A stretch of DNA of 53,004 nt from Oscillospiraceae bacterium (lineage in GTDB: Bacteria > Bacillota > Clostridia > Oscillospirales > Oscillospiraceae), in contig WRDH01000018.1 of NCBI GenBank assembly GCA_009783555.1, positions 1 to 53,004 of the forward strand, written 5' to 3'. The position numbers and the translations under genes were made by a program. Positions 25,271-33,501 of this stretch are shown here, piece after piece; the stretch's first letter is position 1, and each line of letters begins with the position of its first letter. The notes beneath the pieces are model-generated. The model had not been told where the DNA came from. It worked only from the letters and a program-made list of their open reading frames with translations, and searched no databases.

Positions 25271-26743
25271 TTAAAATGACAATGCTTCATCCAGGCGGTC
25301 TCTGACTGTTTCAATTACCTTTATTCTTGCAAACAGCTTATCGTTTGCTTCAACGATTGTCCACGGTGCATGCTCCGTGGATGTACGATTTATCATTTCG
25401 TCGACTGCTTCCAGATATTGATCCCATTTATCACGGTTACGCCAGTCTTCATCTGTAATTTTCCATTCTTTCGCCGGTGTATTGGTGCGTAGTTCGAAAC
25501 GCTTTAGCTGCTCATCCGGGTCTATGTGAAGCCAGAATTTCAGCAGCACAATGCCGCTGTCGACAAGCTGTTTTTCGAAATCGTTTATTTCCCCGAAAGC
25601 ACGTTTCCAATCGGCAGTCGAGCAAAAACCCTCAACCCGCTCGACCATAACCCGTCCGTACCAACTGCGGTCGAATACTGTCATATGCCCTGCTTTCGGA
25701 ACTTCGTTCCAGAAGCGCCACAGGTAATGATGGGCATTTTCCACATCATTCGGCGCGCCGTACGGAGCGACTTTGTAACCGCGCGGATCTAGTGAAGCGA
25801 CAGTCCGTATTATTGCTCCGCCTTTTCCGGCTGCATCCCATCCCTCAAAGACCATTGCCGCAGGCAGCCGATGCTTGTACATTGCGTTATGAATCCGTTC
25901 AAGGTCATTTTGGGCTGCTTTAAGCCTTGTACTATAATCATCACGTCCGATTTTAAGGCTGAGATCGGCTTCAGCCAGTTTACTGCTACCTTCCGGTATT
26001 GCCGATAATACAATATCGACATTTTCGGTAGTCTTATCCCGCTTGGCTTGTACAGCACTCTCCATAGCTGCAAGCACAGTCCTGTAAACTTTAACATCGG
26101 CGAAACGGCTGTCATCGGCTTCAACAATTGTCCAATGAGCCGCATTGTGGTTGGTCTCACTGAGCATACGTTCAAACCTGTCGCGGTTTTTTTTGTATTT
26201 TCTGTTTTGTTTTATATCCGAATTATTGACACGCCACGCGGTATTGGGGTCTTCGGCAAGTAATGTCAAACGTTGTTCCTGCTCACTTTTAGAGATATGT
26301 AAAAACAGCTTTACTATCACTCCGCCATTATCAGTAATAGTTTTTTCAAATGATGTTATATCGTAGACAGGGGCAGCGAGTTTTGCCTCTTTTTTGCGAT
26401 GTCCGCTCATAATGCTTTGATACCAACTGCGATCATAAATATGTATTCTACCTTTTGCCGGAAGTACTTTCCAAAAACGCCACATATACGGTCGAAATCT
26501 TTCGTCTTCGGTTGTTTTATTTGTGGTGAATACTTCAAATCCTCTCGGGTCAAGGTAACGTATCAACGAGCGTATGCGTGAACCCTTGCCTGCGGCACTC
26601 CAGCCTTCAACAATAACCATAATCGGGATTTTTTCATCTTTGCAAACACGCTGCATTTCACTGAGACGCAGCCCAAGCGAGTTAATTTCCTTTTTGTATT
26701 CATCCTTATCCATCTTTTGGGAAGTATTGATATTTTTTAGCAT
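25271..26743 (-). CDS. Two-domain polyphosphate kinase 2 (PAP-type)
   Basis: A 490-residue protein made of two fused PPK2 domains, the architecture of polyphosphate:AMP phosphotransferase. Each half has its own P-loop, EGWSAAGKGS at residues 46-55 and EGWDAAGKGG near residue 300, and its own lid/Walker B segments (IYDRSWY and VFDRSWYGRV). It transfers phosphate from polyphosphate to a nucleoside mono- or diphosphate in the cytoplasm. The second half keeps the full DPRGYKVAPYGAPN region and is probably the active one. It is a single gene with no operon partner. Its end abuts the long hairpin element. Confidence 0.92.
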   Translation of the reverse strand: MLKNINTSQKMDKDEYKKEINSLGLRLSEMQRVCKDEKIPIMVIVEGWSAAGKGSRIRSLIRYLDPRGFEVFTTNKTTEDERFRPYMWRFWKVLPAKGRIHIYDRSWYQSIMSGHRKKEAKLAAPVYDITSFEKTITDNGGVIVKLFLHISKSEQEQRLTLLAEDPNTAWRVNNSDIKQNRKYKKNRDRFERMLSETNHNAAHWTIVEADDSRFADVKVYRTVLAAMESAVQAKRDKTTENVDIVLSAIPEGSSKLAEADLSLKIGRDDYSTRLKAAQNDLERIHNAMYKHRLPAAMVFEGWDAAGKGGAIIRTVASLDPRGYKVAPYGAPNDVENAHHYLWRFWNEVPKAGHMTVFDRSWYGRVMVERVEGFCSTADWKRAFGEINDFEKQLVDSGIVLLKFWLHIDPDEQLKRFELRTNTPAKEWKITDEDWRNRDKWDQYLEAVDEMINRTSTEHAPWTIVEANDKLFARIKVIETVRDRLDEALSF

Positions 26744-26825
26744 GACACACCTCCAATTGCATTAACTTTACCACATGACGGTAATACGTTCAACGATAAA
26801 ATATAAAGCAGCTGCAAAATAAACG

Positions 26826-26854
26826 TTGATAATTGTTGGATATTGTTGTATAAT
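26826..26854 (+). promoter_or_regulatory. Sigma-A type promoter for the response regulator
   Basis: TTGATA (26826-26831) and TATAAT (26849-26854) are 17 bp apart, in front of the response regulator. A CCTC/GAGG hairpin follows in the leader before the TTG start and could modulate translation. Confidence 0.65.
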
Positions 26855-26909
26855 GGGGAAAATACTTTCACCTCTTTGGAGGATGAAAAAACTTAGAGGA
26901 GATTAGTAA

Positions 26910-27695
26910 TTGGATAAGCCGTTAACAGTTTTGTTAGTAGAGGATGATCAGGAAGAGTGTAAATCATTTGTAAGACTTATAGATACCATGGAAGATGTCC
27001 GCTTAATCGGAGTTACCAACAACGAAACAAAAGCACTGGAATATGTAAAGGATCACCTGCCGGATGCGGTTATTTTAGATTTGGAGCTGCACAAAGGCAA
27101 GGGTAACGGAATAGCTTTTCTGGAAGCTTTAAAAATGATGCACATGAAGCTTCCGCCTTACATACTTGTAACAACACACAATATAAGCCGCATGACACAT
27201 GATAGAGTTCGCCAGGAGGGCACAGACTTTATTATGGTAAAGAGTCAGGAGGACTACAGCACAAAAAATGTTATCGAATTTCTTCGCTCGTTGAAAAAGA
27301 CAATTCACGAATCAAGAAAGAAGATTTTACAACGAAACGGCTCTGATGAAGAATCGCCTCATGATATAAAGAAAAGATTGGAAATGAGAGTAACCGCTGA
27401 AATCGACCAAATAGGAATCAGCCCGAAAGCATTGGGCCGCAATTATTTAATAGATGCAATAATGCACAGGGCAGATGGACAACACGGACAAGTTTCAGCA
27501 ATTGCCAAGAAGTACAGCAAGACAGAGGCAAGTGTCGAGAGAGCGATGCAAAATGCAATAAACAAAGCGTGGAGCACAATGCATCCGGATGACCTCTTAC
27601 TGCATTATACAGCGCGTATCCATTCGGACAAAGCCGTACCGACGGTTACGGAGTTCATTTGTTTTTATGCAAATAAATTGAAAACTGAATACTAA
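26910..27695 (+). CDS. Response regulator with Spo0A-like C-terminal domain
   Basis: A 261-residue response regulator. The receiver domain has the acidic pocket Glu11-Asp12-Asp13, phospho-acceptor Asp57 (VILDLEL), Thr88 and Lys111. The C-terminal 105 residues resemble the Spo0A DNA-binding domain (GRNYLIDAIMHRADG, then AIAKKYSKTEASVERAMQNA and KAWS), but the protein is not obviously Spo0A itself. Start is TTG at 26910 behind GAGGAG. Downstream on the same strand are a micro-peptide ORF and a GHKL histidine kinase, so the three form a likely signalling operon. Confidence 0.85.
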   Translation: MDKPLTVLLVEDDQEECKSFVRLIDTMEDVRLIGVTNNETKALEYVKDHLPDAVILDLELHKGKGNGIAFLEALKMMHMKLPPYILVTTHNISRMTHDRVRQEGTDFIMVKSQEDYSTKNVIEFLRSLKKTIHESRKKILQRNGSDEESPHDIKKRLEMRVTAEIDQIGISPKALGRNYLIDAIMHRADGQHGQVSAIAKKYSKTEASVERAMQNAINKAWSTMHPDDLLLHYTARIHSDKAVPTVTEFICFYANKLKTEY

Positions 27696-27824
27696 GTTCG
27701 GCATTCAACCGGATACCAACGAAAAGCAACAGAATATAAGCTTTTGAAGTAACAGCTTTATTTCCGCATTTACTTTACCTTTGTGTGTACAAATCAAAAT
27801 ACATACGAAGGGAGTAAAGTAATT

Positions 27825-27884
27825 ATGTGGGCAGCATTTTGGGCAGACGTCTGGGCAACATTCTCGTTCCTTATGAGTGGTTAA
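27825..27884 (+). CDS. Trp-repeat micro-peptide, candidate signal
   Basis: A 19-residue ORF, MWAAFWADVWATFSFLMSG, with AAGGGAG ending ten bases before its ATG. The peptide is three tandem tetrads (WAAF, WADV, WATF) followed by SFLMSG, and the DNA shows the matching 12-bp TGGGCA repeats. The Trp residues fall at i, i+4 and i+8, on one face of a helix. It lies between the response regulator and the GHKL kinase gene, the place where signal-peptide genes sit in peptide-sensing two-component loci. It has no leader or double-glycine motif, so it may act unprocessed or be a leader peptide. Function is inferred from context only. Confidence 0.55.
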   Translation: MWAAFWADVWATFSFLMSG

Positions 27885-27904
27885 GTAATTAACCCGAATG
27901 AGAT

Positions 27905-27937
27905 GCGCCGGTTATCTGACTGTGTGGAAGCCGGCGC
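27905..27937 (+). promoter_or_regulatory. GCGCCGG/CCGGCGC hairpin before the kinase gene
   Basis: GCGCCGG at 27905-27911 pairs with CCGGCGC at 27931-27937. An outer AGAT/ATCT extension is possible with one bulged base. It lies 20 nt after the micro-peptide stop and 22 nt before the kinase ATG. There is no T run, so a role in message stability or differential expression is more likely than termination. Confidence 0.55.
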
Positions 27938-27959
27938 TATCTCTATCATGGAGAATTAA

Positions 27960-29432
27960 ATGCAAAACGACATTATTCTCGCTACAATATGGTTTGTAAC
28001 AATCCTGTTGAGCTTGTTTGTTTTTGCAAGAGTAATGAATCACAAAATCACAGGAGCACCCGTCTGCGTCAGCGGGATAGCGTTTTCTGTAGTATTGGCA
28101 TGTTTTATATATCTGCTTCGTGACATAATTCCGTTTTTGCGATTTGTATTTATGATTTTTGTGTTAGCAATCTTTTTGAGTATAATCACAAAAATGGAAT
28201 TTTCTCCGGTGTTAACGGCGACAATAATATCGGTTGGAATCAGCTATGGCATGCTCCTTGTGTCAACGTTTATTTCTTCGACCCTAATTCACTTTGTATT
28301 CAGTGAACAAAGACTCATTCTGACAACGATAGTTTCTGTCGCATTACAATCAGTTTCTGTCATTTGCCTGTTTAGAATAAAAAGATTTAGCAAAGGGATT
28401 CCTTTTTTACAGAAAAAAGCAGCGGGTGCAATCGGTTGCTCGATTAGCGGAATTATCATTATCACATACTCTATTATCAACAGAGGTATATCAATAGAAA
28501 CCGGCGGTTGGGTCATAACCGGGACAGTACTTTGTGTCATAGGGCTGATTTACTGGTGGCGGCGGGGACTTACGAAACAATACAGGGAGAGCGTTAAGGA
28601 AAGAAACATTCAAGACCTGGAGAGGATTATCGGCGATAATGAGATTCAGATCAAAAAGCTGCAGGAAGATAATGAGATGATGGCAAGAGTAATCCACAGG
28701 GACAATAAAATACTGCCTGCATTGGTCGAAAGCGTGCTACTGTATCTGAGATCAGATAGAAACATAACATCTAATGGTATTGAAATACTGGAGCAGATAG
28801 AACAGCTTCTTAATGAGCGTAGGAGTGTTCTCAAGCAGGAAAACCATGAATGTTCAATACCGAAGCCACAAACAAACCCGATAATCGATGGAGTTATCAG
28901 GCATATGATGATGAGGGCATCTGCAGAAGGAGTAAAGTTTGAAATAACCGAGATGAGTGATGTGTCAAGGTTGACGGAATCAACGATACCTTCAATTAAG
29001 CTTCAGACATTGCTTGTAGATTTATTGGAAAACGCAATAAATGCAACCGATGAAAGCAGTGTCAAGCATGTTCTCATCTCGTTATGCGAAGATAACGGTA
29101 TTTATGATTTATGCGTGTATGACAGCGGTGTTTGTTTTGATGCGAAAACGTTTATAAGCCTTGGTAAAAAGAAAACCACAACCCGGATACGTGAGGGCGG
29201 CAGCGGTATAGGGTATATGGAAATATTCAAGATATTAAATGAAAGCAACGCAAGCCTGACAATTACGGAATTTGAGCCTGAGTTCTCATATTTTACAAAA
29301 TCAATATCAATATGTTTCGATGATAAATCAGAACATGTATTACAGACATACAGAGCAGAAACAATCATGAGTTTTTGCTCCGGTGATGCTTCAATACCAC
29401 TTCTGAAAATTATGAACAGCAAAGCAAGCTAG
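27960..29432 (+). CDS. GHKL-family sensor histidine kinase (AgrC-like)
   Basis: A 490-residue membrane kinase. Six or seven hydrophobic helices occupy residues 5-205 with no large extracellular domain, as in AgrC-type peptide receptors. A coiled coil (about 205-245) leads to the likely phospho-acceptor His246 (ARVIHRDNK). The ATPase domain has the N box DLLENAINATDES and the G box GGSGIGYMEIF. It is preceded by GGAG at nine bases. Position after the response regulator and micro-peptide suggests it senses that peptide and phosphorylates Asp57 of the regulator. Confidence 0.9.
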   Translation: MQNDIILATIWFVTILLSLFVFARVMNHKITGAPVCVSGIAFSVVLACFIYLLRDIIPFLRFVFMIFVLAIFLSIITKMEFSPVLTATIISVGISYGMLLVSTFISSTLIHFVFSEQRLILTTIVSVALQSVSVICLFRIKRFSKGIPFLQKKAAGAIGCSISGIIIITYSIINRGISIETGGWVITGTVLCVIGLIYWWRRGLTKQYRESVKERNIQDLERIIGDNEIQIKKLQEDNEMMARVIHRDNKILPALVESVLLYLRSDRNITSNGIEILEQIEQLLNERRSVLKQENHECSIPKPQTNPIIDGVIRHMMMRASAEGVKFEITEMSDVSRLTESTIPSIKLQTLLVDLLENAINATDESSVKHVLISLCEDNGIYDLCVYDSGVCFDAKTFISLGKKKTTTRIREGGSGIGYMEIFKILNESNASLTITEFEPEFSYFTKSISICFDDKSEHVLQTYRAETIMSFCSGDASIPLLKIMNSKAS

Positions 29433-29491
29433 CAGTTATATTAAAGTCATTAGCAGCAAACCAATGCAGCAGTTATCTTATGTGCGGTGTA

Positions 29492-30109
29492 CTAAGCCTC
29501 CATTTTATCAGCCCACTGCGTATACTCGCTTTGACGCATTTTTTGCACAATTTCATGTTTTGACGCTTTGCCGAAGCTTCGCCTATGTGTTAGAATATCA
29601 AGCGAATCAAGTGCCAGCAGAGCTTCAACAGTGTTAATACCGGCATCAAGAAGATGGTTGTAAACCCGTGATGAAAAACCTATCTCAACGATGCTTTTTT
29701 TGCGGGATTCCAGTGCAGATTGAATTTTTGGAATTACAGGAGTGCCTGAAGCGAGAAGTCCGATTTGGTCATATAACTCGTCGATTTCATGAGCAGCCTC
29801 AATGAGTTTTTTGTCACGGTCTTCTAATAACAACTTCACACTCAGATTTTTCAGTTTTGACGGATGACGCAGCTTAGAGAGCGCTTTATATACAATCCTG
29901 CGTGCCGATTCACCGGCAATGTCTCCTAAAGCTGTTGCGGTTTGCTTAAATGTTTTGCCCTGCCGAATATAGCAATCAAGAGCCGTTTGCTCGCGGCTGC
30001 AGAGCATACCCAACATATCAAGAACACCGCGCGTATATGTATCACCATTGTCGTCAGCGGTACAAAAGACAGAGCAGTAAACCTTAGCAGCATATTCATT
30101 GTCAGTCAT
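29492..30109 (-). CDS. Sigma region 4-like / RNAP alpha-CTD fusion protein
   Basis: A 205-residue protein starting at 30109 (MTDNEYAAK). Residues 37-90 resemble sigma-70 region 4.2: REQTALDCY, then a helix-turn-helix, then RIVYKALSKLRHPSK, close to the KALRKLRHPSR end of primary sigma factors. Residues 138-195 resemble the RNA polymerase alpha C-terminal domain (IVEIGFSSRVYNHLLDAGIN, then SFGKASKHEIV). A helical linker joins them. There is no sigma region 2, so it is not a complete sigma factor. It may bind -35 or UP-like DNA and modulate polymerase. It is divergent from an XRE gene with a mirrored start region. Confidence 0.8.
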   Translation of the reverse strand: MTDNEYAAKVYCSVFCTADDNGDTYTRGVLDMLGMLCSREQTALDCYIRQGKTFKQTATALGDIAGESARRIVYKALSKLRHPSKLKNLSVKLLLEDRDKKLIEAAHEIDELYDQIGLLASGTPVIPKIQSALESRKKSIVEIGFSSRVYNHLLDAGINTVEALLALDSLDILTHRRSFGKASKHEIVQKMRQSEYTQWADKMEA

Positions 30110-30340
30110 ATTAACCGTCCGTTCCTTGCAATGCGAAAACATAAAACTAAATCACCTGACTTATTATAACCCCTGAAAATCCCCAAGTCAATGAGAATGC
30201 CACCTTACAATCCCCGAATAAAACGCCTGTATAATCTATAATGGTTAATTACACAATAGTCTTACCATTCCTTGCAATTTGGGAAGACGTTTTCACTCAA
30301 CTCTGTGCCCGCGCACGATAAGGAACGGACGATTAATATG
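30107..30340. promoter_or_regulatory. Divergent control region with mirrored 21-bp start motif
   Basis: Both divergent genes begin with nearly the same 21 bases ending in their ATG: AAGGAACGGACGATTAATATG at 30320-30340 on plus, and the same with one G/A change at 30127-30107 on minus. This includes the AAGGA ribosome site. The rest of the 228-bp gap is AT-rich. The shared leader may be a binding site or a common translational control signal. Confidence 0.6.
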
Positions 30341-30655
30341 GAATTACAAAATTTAGGCGAGCGGCTTGCACATTTACGTATATCGAAAAATGTGTCGGCA
30401 AGAGAAATGAGCTTTTCCATAGGAATGAGTGCAAATTACATAAATAAGATTGAAAACGGTAAGTCTTTGCCATCAATGGCAGTGTTCTTTGATATATGCG
30501 ATTATCTGAATATATCACAAAAGGAGTTTTTTGATTTGGAAAATGATGATCCGGATCAGGTAACTGATATGGTTTCAGGTTACAAAAGGCTTGACAGGGA
30601 AGCACGGGAAACAGTCGCAGGGGTGGTTAAGGTACTCCAACGAAAAACAACGTAG
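30338..30655 (+). CDS. XRE-family helix-turn-helix regulator
   Basis: A 105-residue DNA-binding protein with a Cro/CI helix-turn-helix at about residues 5-62 (LGERLAHLRISKNVSAREM, then MSANYINKIENGKSLPSM) and a short C-terminal tail. I start at 30338 because AAGGA lies 14 bases upstream and the same start motif is used by the divergent gene. An upstream in-frame ATG at 30272 is less convincing. It probably regulates itself and the divergent sigma4/alpha-CTD gene. Another XRE gene follows 72 bp downstream. Confidence 0.88.
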   Translation: MELQNLGERLAHLRISKNVSAREMSFSIGMSANYINKIENGKSLPSMAVFFDICDYLNISQKEFFDLENDDPDQVTDMVSGYKRLDREARETVAGVVKVLQRKTT

Positions 30656-30727
30656 CAATCTAACTTGTTTTTCTTTGTTCTAAGAATAAAATAAATCTCC
30701 ACAAAAATTGAAGGGTTGGAGGACGTG

Positions 30728-31069
30728 ATGATGAGTTTGGGGGAGAAGCTTAGAAATCTTAGACTTAGAACAAAAAAAACACTGACCGAGCAAAGCAGGA
30801 TACTTAAGGTATCGATCAACTCCGTTTACAGGTGGGAGCATGATTTGGCAATGCCGAGAAAGCCGACACTCAGAAAAATGGCAGACTACTACGGCGTGCC
30901 TCTTGATTGGCTGATGATGGAAGGCGCGTCATCATCAATCGTCAGCGAAACCGAACAAAACCTGTTAGGCATGTTCAGAAAACTTCCGGACAATAACAGG
31001 TATAAAATATTAGGATATGTAGAACGTATGTATGTCGAAGAGTACGGAGCAGAAATACAGTATGTTTAA
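30728..31069 (+). CDS. XRE-family helix-turn-helix regulator
   Basis: A 113-residue regulator with a Cro/CI helix-turn-helix at about residues 5-62 (LGEKLRNLRLRTKKTLTEQS, then VSINSVYRWEHDLAMPRK) and a C-terminal region resembling dimerisation tails (LGMFRKLPDNNRYKILGY). GGAGG at 30718-30722 selects the ATG at 30728 over a TTG at 30716. It is co-directional with the preceding XRE gene and its last four bases overlap the end of the convergent AraM-AraL gene. Confidence 0.88.
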   Translation: MMSLGEKLRNLRLRTKKTLTEQSRILKVSINSVYRWEHDLAMPRKPTLRKMADYYGVPLDWLMMEGASSSIVSETEQNLLGMFRKLPDNNRYKILGYVERMYVEEYGAEIQYV

Positions 31070-33153
31070 TTTATATAAGCAACAAGCTCCGCTAAATCCT
31101 TAACAATCAGATCAGGGACATACTTTGAGCCAACTAACGAGTTGCGTTTAGTTTCGCCGGAGAGGACAAGGACGCAACGGGCTTTTGTACCTGTAGCTAT
31201 TGCTATATCGGTATACAGGCGATCGCCTATGACGCACAGTTCATGTTCTTTATAACCTGTTTTATTAATAATGTAGTCCATAGTGTGTCTTGAAGGCTTG
31301 CCGAAGAATTCGGGTGTGATGCCTGTAGATGCGGTTACAGCCGCGGCAAGAGAACCGCAATCCGGTATAAAGCCACCCTCTACCGGACAGTTGTAGTCAG
31401 TGTGTACACCGTAGTACGGCAGCCCTGCACGGACAAAATCACATAGCTTTGTAAGACGGCTATAATCCATATCTGTATCAAAACCGAGAACAACAAAATC
31501 AGGGTCAATTTCTGTTAAAATATATCCGCCGGCTTCGAAATCATCTTTAAGAGCTTTTGTGCCCGCTACAAAAACCGTTTTTCCCGTATTATTCACCGGG
31601 TTTTTCAGGTGTTCCAAAAGTACATGAGTGGACATATATAACTTGTCGGCTGCTATCGGGATGCCCATTTTTTGAAGCTTGCTGATATAATACGCACTGT
31701 TTTGTGATGAATTGTTGGTATAAAAAATATAGTCCTTGCCTGCTTTATCTAAGTGATTCAAAAAATCCAATGTATAGGGGAAAAGCTTATCTCCCAGGTA
31801 TATTGTCCCGTCCATATCCAAAATATAACACTTAACGCCTGAAAGCGCGTTTGCCGCAAAAAACAAGCTTACATGCTCTGCAAAATCGTCCAAACAACCC
31901 AAATCACCCAATAACTGCATAATAGTATAAATCTTCTTACGGTCTCTTGCATAGATGATGCTGTCACGCAATGTATCATCGCTTAAGCTGATTTTAGAAT
32001 GTCGCACCGGAGCAGCTACAGATGTAAGCATAGCAGCAACTTCTTCAGGAGAAGGTAATGACTTTGCAATGTCGATTATTGATTTCAGATTCGCCTTGAT
32101 ATGATCAATCGAAAGCCCCGGATTTTTAGTTTTGAGTATATTCTCAGCGGAACGGCCATATAGCCGATGTATTTCTTCTGAATAATTTGAAGCACACTTG
32201 TCAGCGTTATCAACGCAGCCAAAGCGTTCAAAAGAGCCGAAGGTTTCAAAAGTGCTATCGGATAATAAAGCAAGAAGCTCTTTCCACATTACTAATCCGG
32301 CTATTGTGGCAATTCCGACTTTGATACCGTGCAATGCGGGTTTGACGCCTTCCGCTATCATTCTCATTTCCCAAAAATGCGCAAGATGGTGCTCGGTTCC
32401 CGATGCCGGTCTGCTGTCACCGTATAAGCTCATCGCAATCCCGCTTAATATAAGACCCTCCGTTACACTTTTTATTACATCGGGATTGCGATCCGGTAAA
32501 TGCGGTGCTCCTTTAATGATTTTGTCCAGTGCTGTTTCAACAATCGATACAATATCCTTAGGCATAGGCTCTGAAACTAGCAAGTTTGCCAGCCGCCAGT
32601 CAGCCATAGCGGTTATTTTACCAAGCATATCTCCCAATCCCGCCGCAATCATATTCACTGGCGCGGCTGCCAGTATGTCGATATCACAAAAAACAGCAAC
32701 AGGGCATTGAGTCGATGGAGTCACTTTTAAGCCGTCAAGAAGCATTGCACTCCCCAGAGACGCATACCCGTCCATAGATGGCGCGGTGCCTACTATTGCC
32801 GACGGGCAGCCGACCTTGGCACCGACAAAGGTGCAAATATCATTTATGGTTCCGGAACCAACTCCCAGAATAAGATCGATATCCGGTGTATAAGCCGCTG
32901 TCAGATATCCGATAGAAAACTCATCCGGCTCAGGCTCATCAGAGGGGAAACAACACTCAACAACTTTTATATCAGCAGCAACCAAAAAGTCAACTACACG
33001 CGTACCCGCAACCTCGCGGGTGCATGTGTCAAAAACAACGAGTATATTTTTATACTCGTTTCGTAATGCCCAATCAGCGACAGTGTTTATTGCTCCCGAT
33101 TCAACAATTATATGAGGGATTATTTTAGAGTATTTTTCAAACATACTTGCCAT
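31066..33153 (-). CDS. Fused glycerol-1-phosphate dehydrogenase (AraM) and HAD-IIA phosphatase (AraL)
   Basis: A 695-residue fusion. Residues 1 to about 400 are an AraM/EgsA-type sn-glycerol-1-phosphate dehydrogenase with GVGSGTINDICTF and GTAPSMDGYAS nucleotide and substrate loops and the metal-binding GTEHHLAHFWE. The C-terminal 260 residues form a HAD-IIA phosphatase of the NagD/AraL type (ILDMDGTIYLG, then YTNNSSQNS, and FGKPSRHTMDYI, CVIGDRLYTDI). In Bacillus subtilis araL and araM are adjacent genes, so the fusion links them functionally. It would reduce dihydroxyacetone phosphate to glycerol-1-phosphate, with the HAD half acting on that or a related phosphate. All catalytic motifs look intact. 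Confidence 0.9.
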   Translation of the reverse strand: MASMFEKYSKIIPHIIVESGAINTVADWALRNEYKNILVVFDTCTREVAGTRVVDFLVAADIKVVECCFPSDEPEPDEFSIGYLTAAYTPDIDLILGVGSGTINDICTFVGAKVGCPSAIVGTAPSMDGYASLGSAMLLDGLKVTPSTQCPVAVFCDIDILAAAPVNMIAAGLGDMLGKITAMADWRLANLLVSEPMPKDIVSIVETALDKIIKGAPHLPDRNPDVIKSVTEGLILSGIAMSLYGDSRPASGTEHHLAHFWEMRMIAEGVKPALHGIKVGIATIAGLVMWKELLALLSDSTFETFGSFERFGCVDNADKCASNYSEEIHRLYGRSAENILKTKNPGLSIDHIKANLKSIIDIAKSLPSPEEVAAMLTSVAAPVRHSKISLSDDTLRDSIIYARDRKKIYTIMQLLGDLGCLDDFAEHVSLFFAANALSGVKCYILDMDGTIYLGDKLFPYTLDFLNHLDKAGKDYIFYTNNSSQNSAYYISKLQKMGIPIAADKLYMSTHVLLEHLKNPVNNTGKTVFVAGTKALKDDFEAGGYILTEIDPDFVVLGFDTDMDYSRLTKLCDFVRAGLPYYGVHTDYNCPVEGGFIPDCGSLAAAVTASTGITPEFFGKPSRHTMDYIINKTGYKEHELCVIGDRLYTDIAIATGTKARCVLVLSGETKRNSLVGSKYVPDLIVKDLAELVAYIN

Positions 33154-33168
33154 TAATTCGTTATCCCC

Positions 33169-33196
33169 TTGTTTTTTTATTAAGATATACTATAAT
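33169..33196 (+). promoter_or_regulatory. Promoter of the TSCPD gene
   Basis: TTGTTT (33169-33174) and TATAAT (33191-33196) with 16 bp spacing lie upstream of the TSCPD gene, leaving a leader of about 55 nt. Confidence 0.5.
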
Positions 33197-33256
33197 ATGT
33201 AGGCGCATGAATACAATAGAACTGAACACAAATAAGACAGTTTGGAGTGGTAGTAA

Positions 33257-33499
33257 ATGAAAACAACTTATAAACCGAGAGGAACCTGCTCAAATCTGAT
33301 AGAGACCGATGTTGAAGATGGTATTATAAAATCCATTAAGTTCACAAATGGTTGTCCCGGAAATCTTTTGGCAATTTCGGAACTTGTAAAAGGCATGAGC
33401 GCTAAAGAGGCGATAGAGCGATTGGAAGGCATAAGGTGCGGAAATAAAAACACATCATGTGCTGATCAACTGGCACAAGCGTTAAAAGCAACGCTTTAG
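33257..33499 (+). CDS. TSCPD-domain protein (TIGR03905 type)
   Basis: An 80-residue protein consisting of one TSCPD domain, recognisable from GTCSNLIE, FTNGCPGNL, IRCGNKNTSCADQLAQAL and its short length. The conserved cysteines suggest metal or nucleotide binding. The same domain occurs at the C terminus of some vitamin B12-dependent ribonucleotide reductases, and the stand-alone form has no established role. GGAGTGG precedes the ATG. It converges with GlnRS, with two bases between the stop codons. Confidence 0.88.
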   Translation: MKTTYKPRGTCSNLIETDVEDGIIKSIKFTNGCPGNLLAISELVKGMSAKEAIERLEGIRCGNKNTSCADQLAQALKATL

Positions 33500-33501
33500 T
33501 C

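Noticed and set aside
26910..27695. Spo0A itself
   Set aside because: The C-terminal half resembles the Spo0A DNA-binding domain but is diverged, and the gene is linked to a GHKL kinase rather than to spoIVB, the usual spo0A neighbour.
27825..27937. Trp-codon leader peptide for trp operon attenuation
   Set aside because: The downstream gene is a histidine kinase, the Trp codons are spaced in tetrads rather than adjacent, and the following hairpin lacks a T run.
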